The notes beneath the pieces were generated by a model that worked only from the letters and a program-made list of their open reading frames with translations, had not been told where the DNA came from and searched no databases. Shown here piece by piece: positions 1 to 8,767 of a stretch of DNA of 64,000 nt (the stretch's first letter is position 1; every line of letters starts with the position of its first letter). This stretch comes from Novosphingobium sp. 18050 (GTDB taxonomy: Bacteria; Pseudomonadota; Alphaproteobacteria; Sphingomonadales; Sphingomonadaceae): NCBI RefSeq assembly GCF_902706195.1, contig NZ_CACSJO010000002.1:124001-188000 (forward strand). Reading direction: 5' to 3'. The translations under genes were made by a program, and so were the position numbers.

Positions 1-2
1 GG

Positions 3-101
3 GTCATCGGCACCATCGTGCGCGGTCGTACCGCGATGTGGGAAGCCCAGCTTGCGAACGAGGCCGTGGGCGAACCGTTGCGCTTTGCTGGATCACTCTG
101 A
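3..101 (+). CDS. pyrC: Probable dihydroorotase, C-terminal fragment
   Basis: An open frame enters from the left edge and ends at the TGA at 99-101, giving about 32 residues. The segment IVRGRTAMWEAQL followed by GEPLRF resembles the C-terminal end of class I dihydroorotases, which usually finish with a VRGRTVMW...G.PVRF-like stretch. Dihydroorotase closes carbamoyl-aspartate to dihydroorotate in pyrimidine synthesis. Only the tail is visible, with no metal ligands, so the call rests on this short similarity and the correct stop placement. Confidence 0.55.
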   Translation, partial: VIGTIVRGRTAMWEAQLANEAVGEPLRFAGSL

Positions 102-149
102 GGAATACGTCGTCCCGGAACTGATCCAGAACGACGACTATTTTCGGCT

Positions 150-1046
150 TTAGCCCCGCTTCCTGCGAGACACGATGTCCCAGCAGAACACGGCGATTGC
201 GGTCCAGATGAACGCGAAGCAGACCAGCTGGATAGGCCGCAGCGGCTCGCCGAAATAAAAGATGCCGAGCAGGAACAGCCCGGTCGGCGTCACGAACTGG
301 ATGAAGCCGAGCACCGAAAAGTCCAGTTGCCGCGCCGCGCTGGCAAAGAGCATCAAGGGAATCGCAGTTAGCGGCCCCGCGCAGGCGAGCAGCAGGTCCA
401 GGCGCAGCGAGGTGCCCATCATCAGGCCCTGCGGCGTGGAAAGCTGCCATGCCAGCAGGCCGAGGCCGGGCAACAGCAGCAGCATCGTCTCCACCGTCAG
501 GCCGGTCAGCGCATCGACCGGGACCAACTTGCGGATAAGGCCGTAGGCGGAGAAGCTGAACGCCATCAGCAAGCTGATCCCGAGCGTCTCCAGTGCTCCC
601 TGCGCCAGCAGCGCCACGCCGATGGCGGCGAGGGACACCGCGATCCACTGCCGCCGGGTCAGCTTCTCGTGCAGGAAGATGGTGCCGGCCAGCACGTTGA
701 CCAGCGGGTTGATGTAATAGCCCAGGCTGGCGGCCAGCACGTGGCCGTCCACTACCGCGATCACGTACGTCAGCCAGTTGGTGCCGATGAAGAGTCCGCT
801 CAGCGCCAGCGCGCCCACGATTCGGGGGGTGGTCAACGCCGTGCGCAACAGCGCGCCCTGACGCATCACGATAATCACGGCAAGGCAGAACGGCAGCGTG
901 AACAGCAGTCGCCAGACGACCACCTCGAACGGCGCGACATCGTGCAGCAGCGCAAAATAGAGCGGGAACAGGCACCATACCGCATAGGCGCCCAGCGCCT
1001 GTGGCAGGCCGGCGTAACTCTGGGGAAGGGCAGGGTTCTGAGGCAT
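150..1046 (-). CDS. rarD: EamA-family transporter RarD
   Basis: This is a 298-residue, very hydrophobic inner-membrane protein with about ten predicted helices in two EamA repeats (roughly residues 15-150 and 160-290). The N-terminal GAYAVWCLFPLYFALL and the WRLLFTLPF segment in the first repeat are typical of RarD, the group once called chloramphenicol-sensitive protein. RarD is a DMT-superfamily permease whose natural substrate is not settled. The length equals the usual family size and the start is an ATG at 1046. It is convergent with the fragment at the window edge and divergent from the next gene. Confidence 0.85.
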   Translation of the reverse strand: MPQNPALPQSYAGLPQALGAYAVWCLFPLYFALLHDVAPFEVVVWRLLFTLPFCLAVIIVMRQGALLRTALTTPRIVGALALSGLFIGTNWLTYVIAVVDGHVLAASLGYYINPLVNVLAGTIFLHEKLTRRQWIAVSLAAIGVALLAQGALETLGISLLMAFSFSAYGLIRKLVPVDALTGLTVETMLLLLPGLGLLAWQLSTPQGLMMGTSLRLDLLLACAGPLTAIPLMLFASAARQLDFSVLGFIQFVTPTGLFLLGIFYFGEPLRPIQLVCFAFIWTAIAVFCWDIVSRRKRG

Positions 1047-1278
1047 CGGCTCTTTCTATGCAGGCCGGTAGAAGTCTCTGCCTGCTTGGAATGGGGCCTT
1101 AGGAGCGCGCGGGGCCGGGGGCAACTGCTCGGCCTATCGCTGCTGGGCTTTCGGTTCGTCGCAAATTTGAATCCTGACAGCGGCGTTGCGGCTCGTTCAG
1201 AATAAATCCCTTAAAGATGAATGCATACAGCGGATCGGGTCTGATGGCCGGTTCGGCTCACCAGCAAGGAGAGTTGAG

Positions 1279-1704
1279 ATGAACGCATTTTTCAAGGCTT
1301 CGGCCATCATCGCCGCCACTGCCAGCCTGGCGTCCGCGCTGCCGGCAACCGCTGCGGTGGCCACCCACAGCACCTCGGGCTTCATTGCCCCGGGCGAGCA
1401 GGTTTCGGACTACGGCCGCCAGCGCTACTCGCGCGAGGACTATCGCCGTGGCTACGGCAACCACGACCGTTACGGGCGCAACGATCGGTATGATCGCCGC
1501 GACTATCGCAACAACGACCGCCGCGATTATTGCCGCAAGTCGGGCGGGACCACCGGTCTCCTGGTTGGCGGTGCAGCCGGTGCCCTGTTGGGCCGGGGGA
1601 TCGATACCCGCGGCGACCGTGCCACCGGTACGGTCCTTGGCGCCGCAGCCGGTGCCCTGCTGGGCCGTGAAGTCGAACGCGGCGGTTCGTCGCGCTGCCG
1701 CTGA
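1279..1704 (+). CDS. Exported glycine-zipper protein
   Basis: The 141-residue product starts at an ATG with an AAGGAGAG ribosome-binding site just upstream; the longer in-frame extension back to 1186 lacks one. An Ala-rich signal peptide (about residues 1-26) precedes a middle section dominated by Arg, Tyr and Asp (about 40-88). Two glycine-zipper segments follow, GLLVGGAAGALLGR and GTVLGAAAGALLGR, separated by a short loop. This matches glycine-zipper 2TM (Rick_17kDa/YmgG-like) envelope proteins, thought to insert in or span a membrane. The specific role is unknown. Confidence 0.75.
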   Translation: MNAFFKASAIIAATASLASALPATAAVATHSTSGFIAPGEQVSDYGRQRYSREDYRRGYGNHDRYGRNDRYDRRDYRNNDRRDYCRKSGGTTGLLVGGAAGALLGRGIDTRGDRATGTVLGAAAGALLGREVERGGSSRCR

Positions 1705-1786
1705 CACCATACCTCTGAATAGGGTTTCCCCGCGCGAACGGCGACGTGCGGGGGAGCCGCCCGGCTTCTCTAAGTGTCCGGGTGGG

Positions 1787-1812
1787 AAGGCGTCCGCGTT
1801 CGCGCGGGCGCC
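1787..1812. terminator. Strong hairpin after the glycine-zipper gene
   Basis: Two 12-base arms (AAGGCGTCCGCG and CGCGGGCGCCTT) pair almost completely around a very small loop about 85 bases past the stop. No T-run follows, so it may be a processed 3' structure or a Rho-dependent end rather than a classical intrinsic terminator. Confidence 0.45.
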
Positions 1813-1954
1813 TTCATCCTTGCGTAATGCGGGCCGTCCCGACCTTCCCGAAATGGGACGAGGGATTCAGGAGACTGGCACTGCTTTCGTTTTCGCGTTT
1901 TCCTAAGACATTCAGAATAAAGCCATGTGCATGGCCGGACGAAGGAACGCGACG

Positions 1955-2668
1955 ATGAACACCCAGGCCCGCCTCGCCGTGCTCGGTATTGCCGGAACCC
2001 TGCTGCTGGCCGGCTGCGGTTCGGGTAGCAAGAAGCCCACGGCAGGCGAGACCGATCCCGCGCTGAGCGCCGCGCTTGGCGATCAGATCATGGTCGATCC
2101 TGAAATGGCGGGCGAACAGGGTGCGGCGGTGGCGCCCCGCAGCGGCCAGATCACCATCCCGCCGCAGGACCGCTCGGCAGACGCGATCACTGCGGCGAAG
2201 AAGCAGGCGGTGCAGATGGCGGGCGGCGCGCTCCAGCCCGCGCCTGCTCCTGCAAAGGGCGGCGCCAATGCGCTGGCTCAAAGCGCGGCGACGGCAGCAC
2301 AGGTCGCCGCCGAATCGGATACTGCCAGCGCCGATTGCTCGGCCAAGGTACAGTATTCCAACACCTGGGCGGCCAAGCTGCCGGCCGAATTCCCGGTCTA
2401 TCCGCGCGGCGCGGTACAGGAAGCGGCGGGCATCGACGGTAATGGCTGCGCCCTGCGCGTCGTCAATTTCGCCACTCCGGTGAGCGTGGCCGATGTCATC
2501 AGCTTCTATTACACCACGGCCGCGAAGGCGGGCTACGGTGCGGAATACAAGTTGGACGGCAGCGACCATGTGCTGGGCGGCCGTAAAGGCGGCAAGGCTT
2601 ACGTGGTCTATGCGCGCAAGCAGGACAACGGGCTGACCGAAGTCGATCTGGTCGCAAGCGGGAAGTAA
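1955..2668 (+). CDS. Lipoprotein of unknown function
   Basis: The 237-residue product begins with a lipoprotein signal peptide ending in the lipobox LAGC at about residues 19-22, so it should be lipidated on that Cys and sorted to the envelope. I took the ATG at 1955 rather than the in-frame ATG at 1925 because it places the charged residues and hydrophobic core correctly. Residues 25-125 are Ala/Pro/Gln-rich and probably flexible. The last about 110 residues look like a compact domain (FPVYPRGAV, VSVADVISFYYTTAAKAGY). I do not recognise a characterised family. Confidence 0.7.
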   Translation: MNTQARLAVLGIAGTLLLAGCGSGSKKPTAGETDPALSAALGDQIMVDPEMAGEQGAAVAPRSGQITIPPQDRSADAITAAKKQAVQMAGGALQPAPAPAKGGANALAQSAATAAQVAAESDTASADCSAKVQYSNTWAAKLPAEFPVYPRGAVQEAAGIDGNGCALRVVNFATPVSVADVISFYYTTAAKAGYGAEYKLDGSDHVLGGRKGGKAYVVYARKQDNGLTEVDLVASGK

Positions 2669-2688
2669 GGCGCAAGGTCCAACCCAAT

Positions 2689-2710
2689 CCCCTCCCGCCG
2701 GCGGGAGGGG
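2689..2710. terminator. Perfect palindrome between convergent genes
   Basis: Arms CCCCTCCCGC and GCGGGAGGGG surround a two-base centre, lying 20 bases after the lipoprotein stop and 24 bases before the astD stop. It can act as a bidirectional terminator. Palindromes of this composition are often repeated in sphingomonad genomes, so it may also be a REP-like unit. Confidence 0.5.
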
Positions 2711-2733
2711 GCAGGCCAAGGTGCCCGCGCCGG

Positions 2734-4203
2734 CTACTTCAGCCCCACCCCGATCACCGCACGCGGCTGTTCCATCTCGCCCGAAGCGACCGGATAGGCG
2801 CAGTAATCTGCCGCATAATACCCCGTTGGACGGTGGTTCCCCGAAAGCCCGATGCCGCCCATCGGCGCGGCATGACTCGGTCCGATCGTCGGGCGGTTCC
2901 AGTTCACGATCCCGGCCCGCACATTGGCCCAGAAACGGTTGTACTCCTGCGGCGTACCGCCGATCAGGGATGCGGCCAGGCCGAAGCGGGTGGCGTTGGC
3001 CTGCGCGATCGCCTCGTCGAAATCGGAGACGCGGATCACCTGCAGGATCGGCCCGAACAGTTCCACGTCGGGCCGATCCTTCATGGCCGTAACATCGATG
3101 ATCGCCGGGCTGAGGAACGGCAGCGTCTCGTGCGGGCGGACGAGGTGCTTGATCGCCCTGCCTCCGTGGCTGAGCAGGTAGAGGAAGCTTTCGGTCAGCC
3201 CGTCGGCGGCGGCGTTGTCGATCACCGGGCCCATGAAAGGCGCGGGTTCGTCGAAGGGTGCGCCGAAGATCACGCGGTCGGCCAGGGCCTTCACTTCGGA
3301 CATCACCGCATCGTACATCGTATCGCGCACGATCAGGCGGCGCGCGGCGGTGCAGCGCTGGCCGGTGGTGGCGAACGCGGACTGGACGATCAGCGCGGCG
3401 GCGTCGGTCAGCTTGGGGGTGTCCCAGACGACCATAGGGTTGTTGCCGCCCATCTCCAGCGCCACCAGCTTGTCGGGGCGCGCGGCGAGGCGGCGGTTGA
3501 TCGAGATGCCGGTATTGGCGGAGCCGGTGAACAGCACCCCGTCGACCCCTTCATGCGCGACGAAGGCGGCGCCCTGCGCCGGGCCTCCGGGGGCGAACTG
3601 CATGACCGCCGCTGAGATCCCGGCCCGGTGGAAGCACCGTGCAAGGATTTCTCCCGATGCGGGCGCGCGCTCGCTCGGCTTGAAGATCACCGCGTTGCCG
3701 GCGATCAGCGCGGGCACGATATGCGCGTTGGCGAGGTGGGCGGGGTAGTTGAACGGCCCCAGCACTACCAGCACGCCATGCGGCTTGTGGCGTACCGCCA
3801 TTGTCCCCTGCAGCGCCGAATCGAGCTTTCGCTGCGCCGTACGTTCGGCATAGGCGCGGATCGATACTTCGACCTTGCCGATTACACTGTCGACTTCGGA
3901 GCGCGCTTCCCACAGCGGCTTGCCGACTTCGCGGGCGATCATCGCGGCGAGTTTCTCGGCGTCCTTGCGCACTTCGTTGGCGAAGCGGCGCATCAGTTCC
4001 ATGCGGGTCGAAAGCGGCTGCGCGGCCCACGCGGGCCAGGCGCGGCGCGCGCGCGCGACCGTTTCGTCGATGTCGGCCACCGGCCCACGCCATACTTCCG
4101 CGCCGGTCGCCGGTTCGTAGGAGACGAGTTCTGTTCTGGTCACGGTTGCGTTCAGTTCTCGGATACTGGTTGCCGGCGGCGGGCTGGTGGTTGCACCGTT
4201 CAT
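2734..4203 (-). CDS. astD: Succinylglutamate-semialdehyde dehydrogenase
   Basis: The 489-residue enzyme is an aldehyde dehydrogenase that oxidises N-succinylglutamate 5-semialdehyde in the arginine succinyltransferase pathway, using NAD. Visible hallmarks are GPFNYP (150-154), FTGSANTG around 225-232, the general base Glu250 in LEMGGNNP and the nucleophile Cys284 in GQRCTAARR. The C-terminal GNHRPTGYYAADYCAYPVAS stretch is characteristic of AstD rather than generic ALDHs. No astA, astB or astE is visible nearby, so the gene stands alone here. AstD calls outside complete ast operons sometimes have a different physiological substrate. Confidence 0.88.
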   Translation of the reverse strand: MNGATTSPPPATSIRELNATVTRTELVSYEPATGAEVWRGPVADIDETVARARRAWPAWAAQPLSTRMELMRRFANEVRKDAEKLAAMIAREVGKPLWEARSEVDSVIGKVEVSIRAYAERTAQRKLDSALQGTMAVRHKPHGVLVVLGPFNYPAHLANAHIVPALIAGNAVIFKPSERAPASGEILARCFHRAGISAAVMQFAPGGPAQGAAFVAHEGVDGVLFTGSANTGISINRRLAARPDKLVALEMGGNNPMVVWDTPKLTDAAALIVQSAFATTGQRCTAARRLIVRDTMYDAVMSEVKALADRVIFGAPFDEPAPFMGPVIDNAAADGLTESFLYLLSHGGRAIKHLVRPHETLPFLSPAIIDVTAMKDRPDVELFGPILQVIRVSDFDEAIAQANATRFGLAASLIGGTPQEYNRFWANVRAGIVNWNRPTIGPSHAAPMGGIGLSGNHRPTGYYAADYCAYPVASGEMEQPRAVIGVGLK

Positions 4204-4293
4204 CGTGGCTGATGATCCGTTAACTGTGAAACGTCGAGATTTTTCCTGTATCGCACAGGTATTCCTATCGTGACGCTAACGACGGGCGCTCGG

Positions 4294-5724
4294 TCATGCA
4301 ACGGCAACGGCTTGCCCCGCCGGTTCGGGGGCGGGGCCCAACTGGCGGCCGAGTTCTCGAATCGCCTCGACCTTGGCGGCGAGTTCGCTCCAGTCGTCGT
4401 TCGTGTCGATTGCCGCCCAGATGCGCTCCACCTCGTCGATCAGCACGCCGGGAGGGGCGTCCTGCTGCCAGAATGCATCGCCGACGGCGGCGGCAGGCTC
4501 GTAGCCGCGCAGAAGGGCGCCAAAGTCATTATCGCCGGGATTGCGGCCGGCGCGGTGGTTGAAGAAGAATTGTTCGGGCGCCTCGCCGCTTTCGACCATG
4601 GCCTTTTCGGATGCCTGGATCAGTGCGGTGTCGGCTTCGATTCCGCGTGACCGGACGCCAAGGCGCCAGACGAAGCGGCGGCACATCGCAGCCTGGTAGA
4701 GCGGCCCGAATCGGTCGAGCGCGGCGACCAGCGGCGCGGTTTCGGCCAGAACCCGGAGCGACGCCGCCAGCTGGCTGCAATTCCACAGCACTGCCTCGGG
4801 CTGGCGGCCGAAGGCGTAAAGGCCGGAATGGTCGAAGTAAGCGGCGGTGAAACGCGGGTCCCAATTGGGCAGCCAGCGCCATGGACCATAGTCGAAGCTC
4901 TCGCCCGAAATATTCATGTTGTCGGTGTTGAGCACGCCGTGGACAAAGCCCGCGACCATCCACGAGGCGGCAAGGTCGGCCATCCGTTCCACCACCTGAT
5001 GGAGGAGGATCACCGCCGGTTCGTCCCGGCCGGGTGCATCCTCGAACGGCATCGCGCCCGGGTAGTTTTCCAGGCAATAGGCGACGAGCGCCGCCATATG
5101 CCCGGTCTCCTCCAGTGCGTAGAGGCGCTGGAAAGTACCGATGCGGATGTGCCCGTGTGACAGGCGCACCATCACGGCAGACCTTGTGGGCGAGGGTTCG
5201 TCGCCGCGCTGCAGGTCCTCGCCGGTCTCGATCACCGAGAAGGTCTTGCTGGTGTAAACGCCCAGCGCCTCGAGCATTTCGGTAGCGAGGATTTCGCGCA
5301 CCGCCCCCTTCAGCGTCAGCCGCCCGTCGCCGGCCCGGCTCCAAGGGGTCTGGCCCGATCCTTTGGTGCCCAAGTCCAGCAGACGGCCGCCTTCGATGCC
5401 GGGCGCCGAATCGCGCAGCTGCGCGAAAAGGAAGCCGCGCCCGTCGCCCAGGTCCGGGTTATAGTGGCGGAACTGGTGGCCGTGATACCGCAGCGCCAGC
5501 GGCTGGGGCAGATTGCCGGGCAGCGGTTCGAAGCGGCCGAAGTGGGCGATCCATTCAGCGTCGTCCAGCGCGGCCAGCCCGACCGGCGCCGCCCAGCGGT
5601 CGTTTCGCCAGCGCAGTTCGTGGCGGGGGAACCGGGCGGCGTGGACCGGGTCGCCTATCCACTCGGCAATAGTCTCGATGCGCGGGTCGGGATGATAGGC
5701 ATCGGCTTGCGGTTCGCTGTTCAT
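4294..5724 (-). CDS. selO: Protein adenylyltransferase SelO (YdiU family)
   Basis: The 476-residue product matches SelO pseudokinases, which bind ATP in an inverted orientation and transfer AMP to Ser/Thr/Tyr of target proteins in redox stress. Recognisable segments are LALRYHGHQF, GDGRGFLFAQLRD, GTKGSGQTPWSR followed by GRLTLKGAVRE, and VHGVLNTDNMNISGESFDYGP, which contains the metal-binding and catalytic core. The ATG at 5724 starts MNSEPQADAY; the frame continues upstream for 44 codons but would overlap the divergent hydrolase gene. The length agrees with the family (about 480). Confidence 0.9.
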   Translation of the reverse strand: MNSEPQADAYHPDPRIETIAEWIGDPVHAARFPRHELRWRNDRWAAPVGLAALDDAEWIAHFGRFEPLPGNLPQPLALRYHGHQFRHYNPDLGDGRGFLFAQLRDSAPGIEGGRLLDLGTKGSGQTPWSRAGDGRLTLKGAVREILATEMLEALGVYTSKTFSVIETGEDLQRGDEPSPTRSAVMVRLSHGHIRIGTFQRLYALEETGHMAALVAYCLENYPGAMPFEDAPGRDEPAVILLHQVVERMADLAASWMVAGFVHGVLNTDNMNISGESFDYGPWRWLPNWDPRFTAAYFDHSGLYAFGRQPEAVLWNCSQLAASLRVLAETAPLVAALDRFGPLYQAAMCRRFVWRLGVRSRGIEADTALIQASEKAMVESGEAPEQFFFNHRAGRNPGDNDFGALLRGYEPAAAVGDAFWQQDAPPGVLIDEVERIWAAIDTNDDWSELAAKVEAIRELGRQLGPAPEPAGQAVAVA

Positions 5725-5809
5725 CAGGCGATAGTGGGGCCCACGCGTCCGCCGATCAAGGCGGGGGTTTCCTTTGTTTTTTCGACTTTTGAGAGGTCGC
5801 CGCCCCGGC

Positions 5810-6676
5810 ATGAAGGTTTTTGAAGATCGCTTCTGGTCGAGCCGCGACGGTCTCAAGCTGCATTTCCGAGATTATCCGGCCCCGGAAGGCGCAGAGGGCC
5901 TGCTGCCGGTACTCTGCCTGCATGGACTGACCCGCAATGCGCGCGATTTCGACGTGCTGGCGCCGCGTCTCGCGGCAAGCCGCCGGGTGATCTGCCCTGA
6001 CCTGCGCGGCCGGGGAGACAGTGAATATGCACGCGATTCGGCCACCTATACGCCGATGCAGTACTGCGAGGACGTCCTTGCCCTGCTCGATCAGGAGGGT
6101 ATCGACCGCTTCGTGGCGATCGGCACGTCGCTGGGCGGCTTGATGACGATGGGCCTTGCCACCGTGATCCCGGAGCGCATCGCGGGCGCCGTGCTCAACG
6201 ATGTGGGGCCTTGGCTGGAACCGGTCGGCCTTGCGCGGATCAAGGAGTACGTGGGGCAGGGGCGTTCGTTCGCCACCTGGGTTCACGCTGCGCGCGGGCT
6301 GGAGGACGCGCAGGGCGGCGCCTATCCGGGGCACAGCCTCGATTTCTGGATCGGCCGGGCCAAGCGGCTGATGACGATCACCGGCAACGGGCGCGTGGCT
6401 TTCGACTACGACATGAAAATCGCCGAGCCTTTCCTCGAACTCGACGTGGATGAGCAGCCTGACCTGTGGCCGGCATGGGAGGCCTTGTCCGGCACTCCGG
6501 TGCTGATCCTGCGCGGCGCGCTGTCCGACCTGCTGTCCGACGCGACCCTGACCGAGATGCTGAGGCGCATACCCAAGACCGAGGCGGTGACGCTGCCCGA
6601 TGTCGGCCATGCCCCCACGCTCGACGAACCCGAATCAATCGCCGCGATCGACCGGCTGCTGGCACGCGTGTCCTGA
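5810..6676 (+). CDS. Alpha/beta-fold hydrolase
   Basis: The 288-residue protein has the alpha/beta-hydrolase layout: the oxyanion segment LCLHGLTRN (about 35-43), PDLRGRGDS (63-71), the nucleophile elbow GTSLGG with Ser107, an acid near RGALSDLLSD and the His in VGHAPTLDEPES near the C-terminus. The substrate cannot be told from sequence; esters or haloacid-like small molecules are both possible. I chose the ATG at 5810 (MKVFEDRFWSS) over the in-frame ATG at 5774. The gene is divergent from selO and the next gene begins two bases after its stop. Confidence 0.82.
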   Translation: MKVFEDRFWSSRDGLKLHFRDYPAPEGAEGLLPVLCLHGLTRNARDFDVLAPRLAASRRVICPDLRGRGDSEYARDSATYTPMQYCEDVLALLDQEGIDRFVAIGTSLGGLMTMGLATVIPERIAGAVLNDVGPWLEPVGLARIKEYVGQGRSFATWVHAARGLEDAQGGAYPGHSLDFWIGRAKRLMTITGNGRVAFDYDMKIAEPFLELDVDEQPDLWPAWEALSGTPVLILRGALSDLLSDATLTEMLRRIPKTEAVTLPDVGHAPTLDEPESIAAIDRLLARVS

Positions 6677-6678
6677 CC

Positions 6679-7830
6679 TTGCGTCTGCTGCATCTCCATT
6701 CGAGCTTTTCCGCAGGAGGCAAGGAACTGCGGGCGGCGCGGCTGATGAATGTCTTTGGCGCGCGGGCCAGGGCGGACGGCGAAGTGGCCATAGAGCATAC
6801 TGTCGTCTCCGCGCAGCCCGGCGCATACGGCGCTAAAGTGGCGCTGGACCCGGCGCTCGACGTGCGATTTCCGGACGATTTTCCCAACCTTCAGGGACGG
6901 CCAACCCCCGCCCGGCTGCTACGCATCGCAATGGCCATGAGAGGTTTCGACCTCGTCCTCACCTACAACTGGGGCGCGATGGACGCGGTTCTCGCGCATA
7001 GGCTGTATGGCCGTGTGCTGAGGCTGCCGCCGCTGGTCCACCACGAAGACGGCTTCAACGAAGACGAAGCGGCCGGGCTGAAACCGGCGCGCAACCTGTT
7101 TCGCCGCGTGGCTCTGGCCGGAGCTTCGGCGCTGGTGGTGCCGTCGCGTAGGCTTGAAGGCATCGCGCTGGATGCGTGGAAGCAGCCGCGCCGCAGGGTG
7201 CGGCTTATCATCAACGGCATCCCGGTCGCCGCCTACCGCGATTCGCCGCCGCCGGGTGCGATTCCGGGATTGTCGAAGGCGCCTGGCGACAAGTGGCTGG
7301 GTACGCTGGCGGGCCTGCGCGCGGTGAAGAACCTGCCCCGGCTGGTGCGCGCCTTTGCCGGCCTGCCGACCGAATGGCATCTGGTGATCCTGGGCGAAGG
7401 CCCCGAACGCACCGTCATCGAAGCGCAGGCCAAGGCCAGCGGCGTGGCCAATCGCCTGCACCTGCCCGGCTTCGTGCCCGATCCTTCGCGTGCGGTGGGA
7501 TTGTTCGATCTTTTCGCGCTTTCTTCCGACAGCGAGCAGTTTCCGATCTCGGTGGTCGAGGCCATGGCGGCGGGCCTCGCCGTCGCTTCTCCCGCGGTTG
7601 GTGACGTGGCCGAGATGGTATCGGTGGAAAATCGCAGCTACGTCACGCCGCCCGGCGATGAGGCGGCTCTGGCCTGGGCAATGGCCGAACTGGCCGCTAA
7701 CCCGGCGCTGCGCGAAACCGTCGGTACTGCCAATCGCGCCCGCGCCGAAGCGCACTATGATGAAAACACGATGATTCGCGCCTATGCCGAAGTCTACGGC
7801 AAGGCTATGGGAACAGCCCGTTTCCCCTGA
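6679..7830 (+). CDS. GT-B glycosyltransferase (GT4-like)
   Basis: The 383-residue product starts at a TTG two bases after the hydrolase stop, implying translational coupling; no ATG fits, and longer in-frame extensions would overlap the hydrolase. SSFSAGGKELR near the N-terminus is the acceptor-domain glycine loop. The C-terminal half holds GTLAGLRAVKNLPRLVRAF, VILGEGPER, LPGFVPDP and SDSEQFPISVVEAMAAGL, the EX7E-type donor-binding region of GT4 retaining transferases. It should transfer a sugar from a nucleotide donor in the cytoplasm to a polysaccharide or lipid acceptor, but the acceptor is unknown. Confidence 0.8.
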   Translation: MRLLHLHSSFSAGGKELRAARLMNVFGARARADGEVAIEHTVVSAQPGAYGAKVALDPALDVRFPDDFPNLQGRPTPARLLRIAMAMRGFDLVLTYNWGAMDAVLAHRLYGRVLRLPPLVHHEDGFNEDEAAGLKPARNLFRRVALAGASALVVPSRRLEGIALDAWKQPRRRVRLIINGIPVAAYRDSPPPGAIPGLSKAPGDKWLGTLAGLRAVKNLPRLVRAFAGLPTEWHLVILGEGPERTVIEAQAKASGVANRLHLPGFVPDPSRAVGLFDLFALSSDSEQFPISVVEAMAAGLAVASPAVGDVAEMVSVENRSYVTPPGDEAALAWAMAELAANPALRETVGTANRARAEAHYDENTMIRAYAEVYGKAMGTARFP

Positions 7831-7952
7831 GCGAATCCCCGTTCAGCGGCGCTTCACGCCGGGACATGCAGCGACATCCCCGTTGAAAAGCCCCGTCCAT
7901 TCGCTAAACACCGCCGCAACCATCCCGATTTTCCGCAGAAAGCGCCCGAATC

Positions 7953-8744
7953 TTGGCTCTGCCTCCCGACAATACCACCCCTTCGACCGTGCGTGACGCC
8001 GCCCAGCGGGACGTTTTCCTGCGCGAAGTCGACGAAGCCGTGCGCCAGGACCAACTCGAAGGCTTCATGGCCCGCTACGGCAAACTGCTGTTCGCGGTCA
8101 TCGTGATTGCCCTGCTGGCCTTCGCCGGCTGGATCTATTGGGACCACCGCCAGACCAAGGAGCGTGAAGAGCGCGCCGAGGCCTATGTGCAGGCGCTCGA
8201 CAGCCTCCAGTCGGAGAATCTCGACGCCGCAAAGGCGAAGCTGGCGCCGATCGCGGCTGCCGGCGCTTCGGACGCGACGGTCACGTCTGCACGTCTGACG
8301 CTGGCCGGCATTGCGCTGCGCCAGGACAAGAAGGCCGACGCGCTCAAGCTCTATGCCCAGGTCGCGGCCGACGCGAAGGCCCCGCAGGCCCTGCGCGATC
8401 TTGCCAACGTGCGCGAAATCGGGGCGAACTTCGACGCGATGAAGCCGCAGGACGTTGTCGATCGCCTCAAGCCGCTGGCCGCACCGGGCAATGCCTGGTT
8501 CGGCGTCGCAGGCGAGCTGGTGGGCATGGCCTACCTCAAGCAGGGCAAGCAGGACCAGGCCGGTCCGCTGTTCGCGGCCATCGCCAAGGACGAGAACGTC
8601 GAGGCGGGCCTGCGCAGCCGCGCGCGCCAGCTGGCAGCCGTACTGGGTGTCGATGCGGTCGACGATGTGGTCGACGACAAGGGCGAGTCCCTGAGCAAGC
8701 CGGCCGGCAAGACGGCCGCCGATGCAACGGACGCCGGAGAATGA
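7953..8744 (+). CDS. YfgM-like membrane-anchored TPR protein
   Basis: The 263-residue protein has a short cytoplasmic N-terminus containing REVDEAVRQDQ, one transmembrane helix (about 49-67, LLFAVIVIALLAFAGWIYW) and a periplasmic helical part with tetratricopeptide character (DALKLYAQVAADAKAPQALRD). This fits the YfgM/ancillary SecYEG translocon subunit family, which works next to BamB in outer-membrane protein biogenesis. It starts at a TTG at 7953. Its stop lies beside the bamB start, so the two are cotranscribed. The last 25 residues are low complexity. Confidence 0.78.
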   Translation: MALPPDNTTPSTVRDAAQRDVFLREVDEAVRQDQLEGFMARYGKLLFAVIVIALLAFAGWIYWDHRQTKEREERAEAYVQALDSLQSENLDAAKAKLAPIAAAGASDATVTSARLTLAGIALRQDKKADALKLYAQVAADAKAPQALRDLANVREIGANFDAMKPQDVVDRLKPLAAPGNAWFGVAGELVGMAYLKQGKQDQAGPLFAAIAKDENVEAGLRSRARQLAAVLGVDAVDDVVDDKGESLSKPAGKTAADATDAGE

Positions 8745-8767
8745 GCATGCCTTCTGAGGATATTCGC

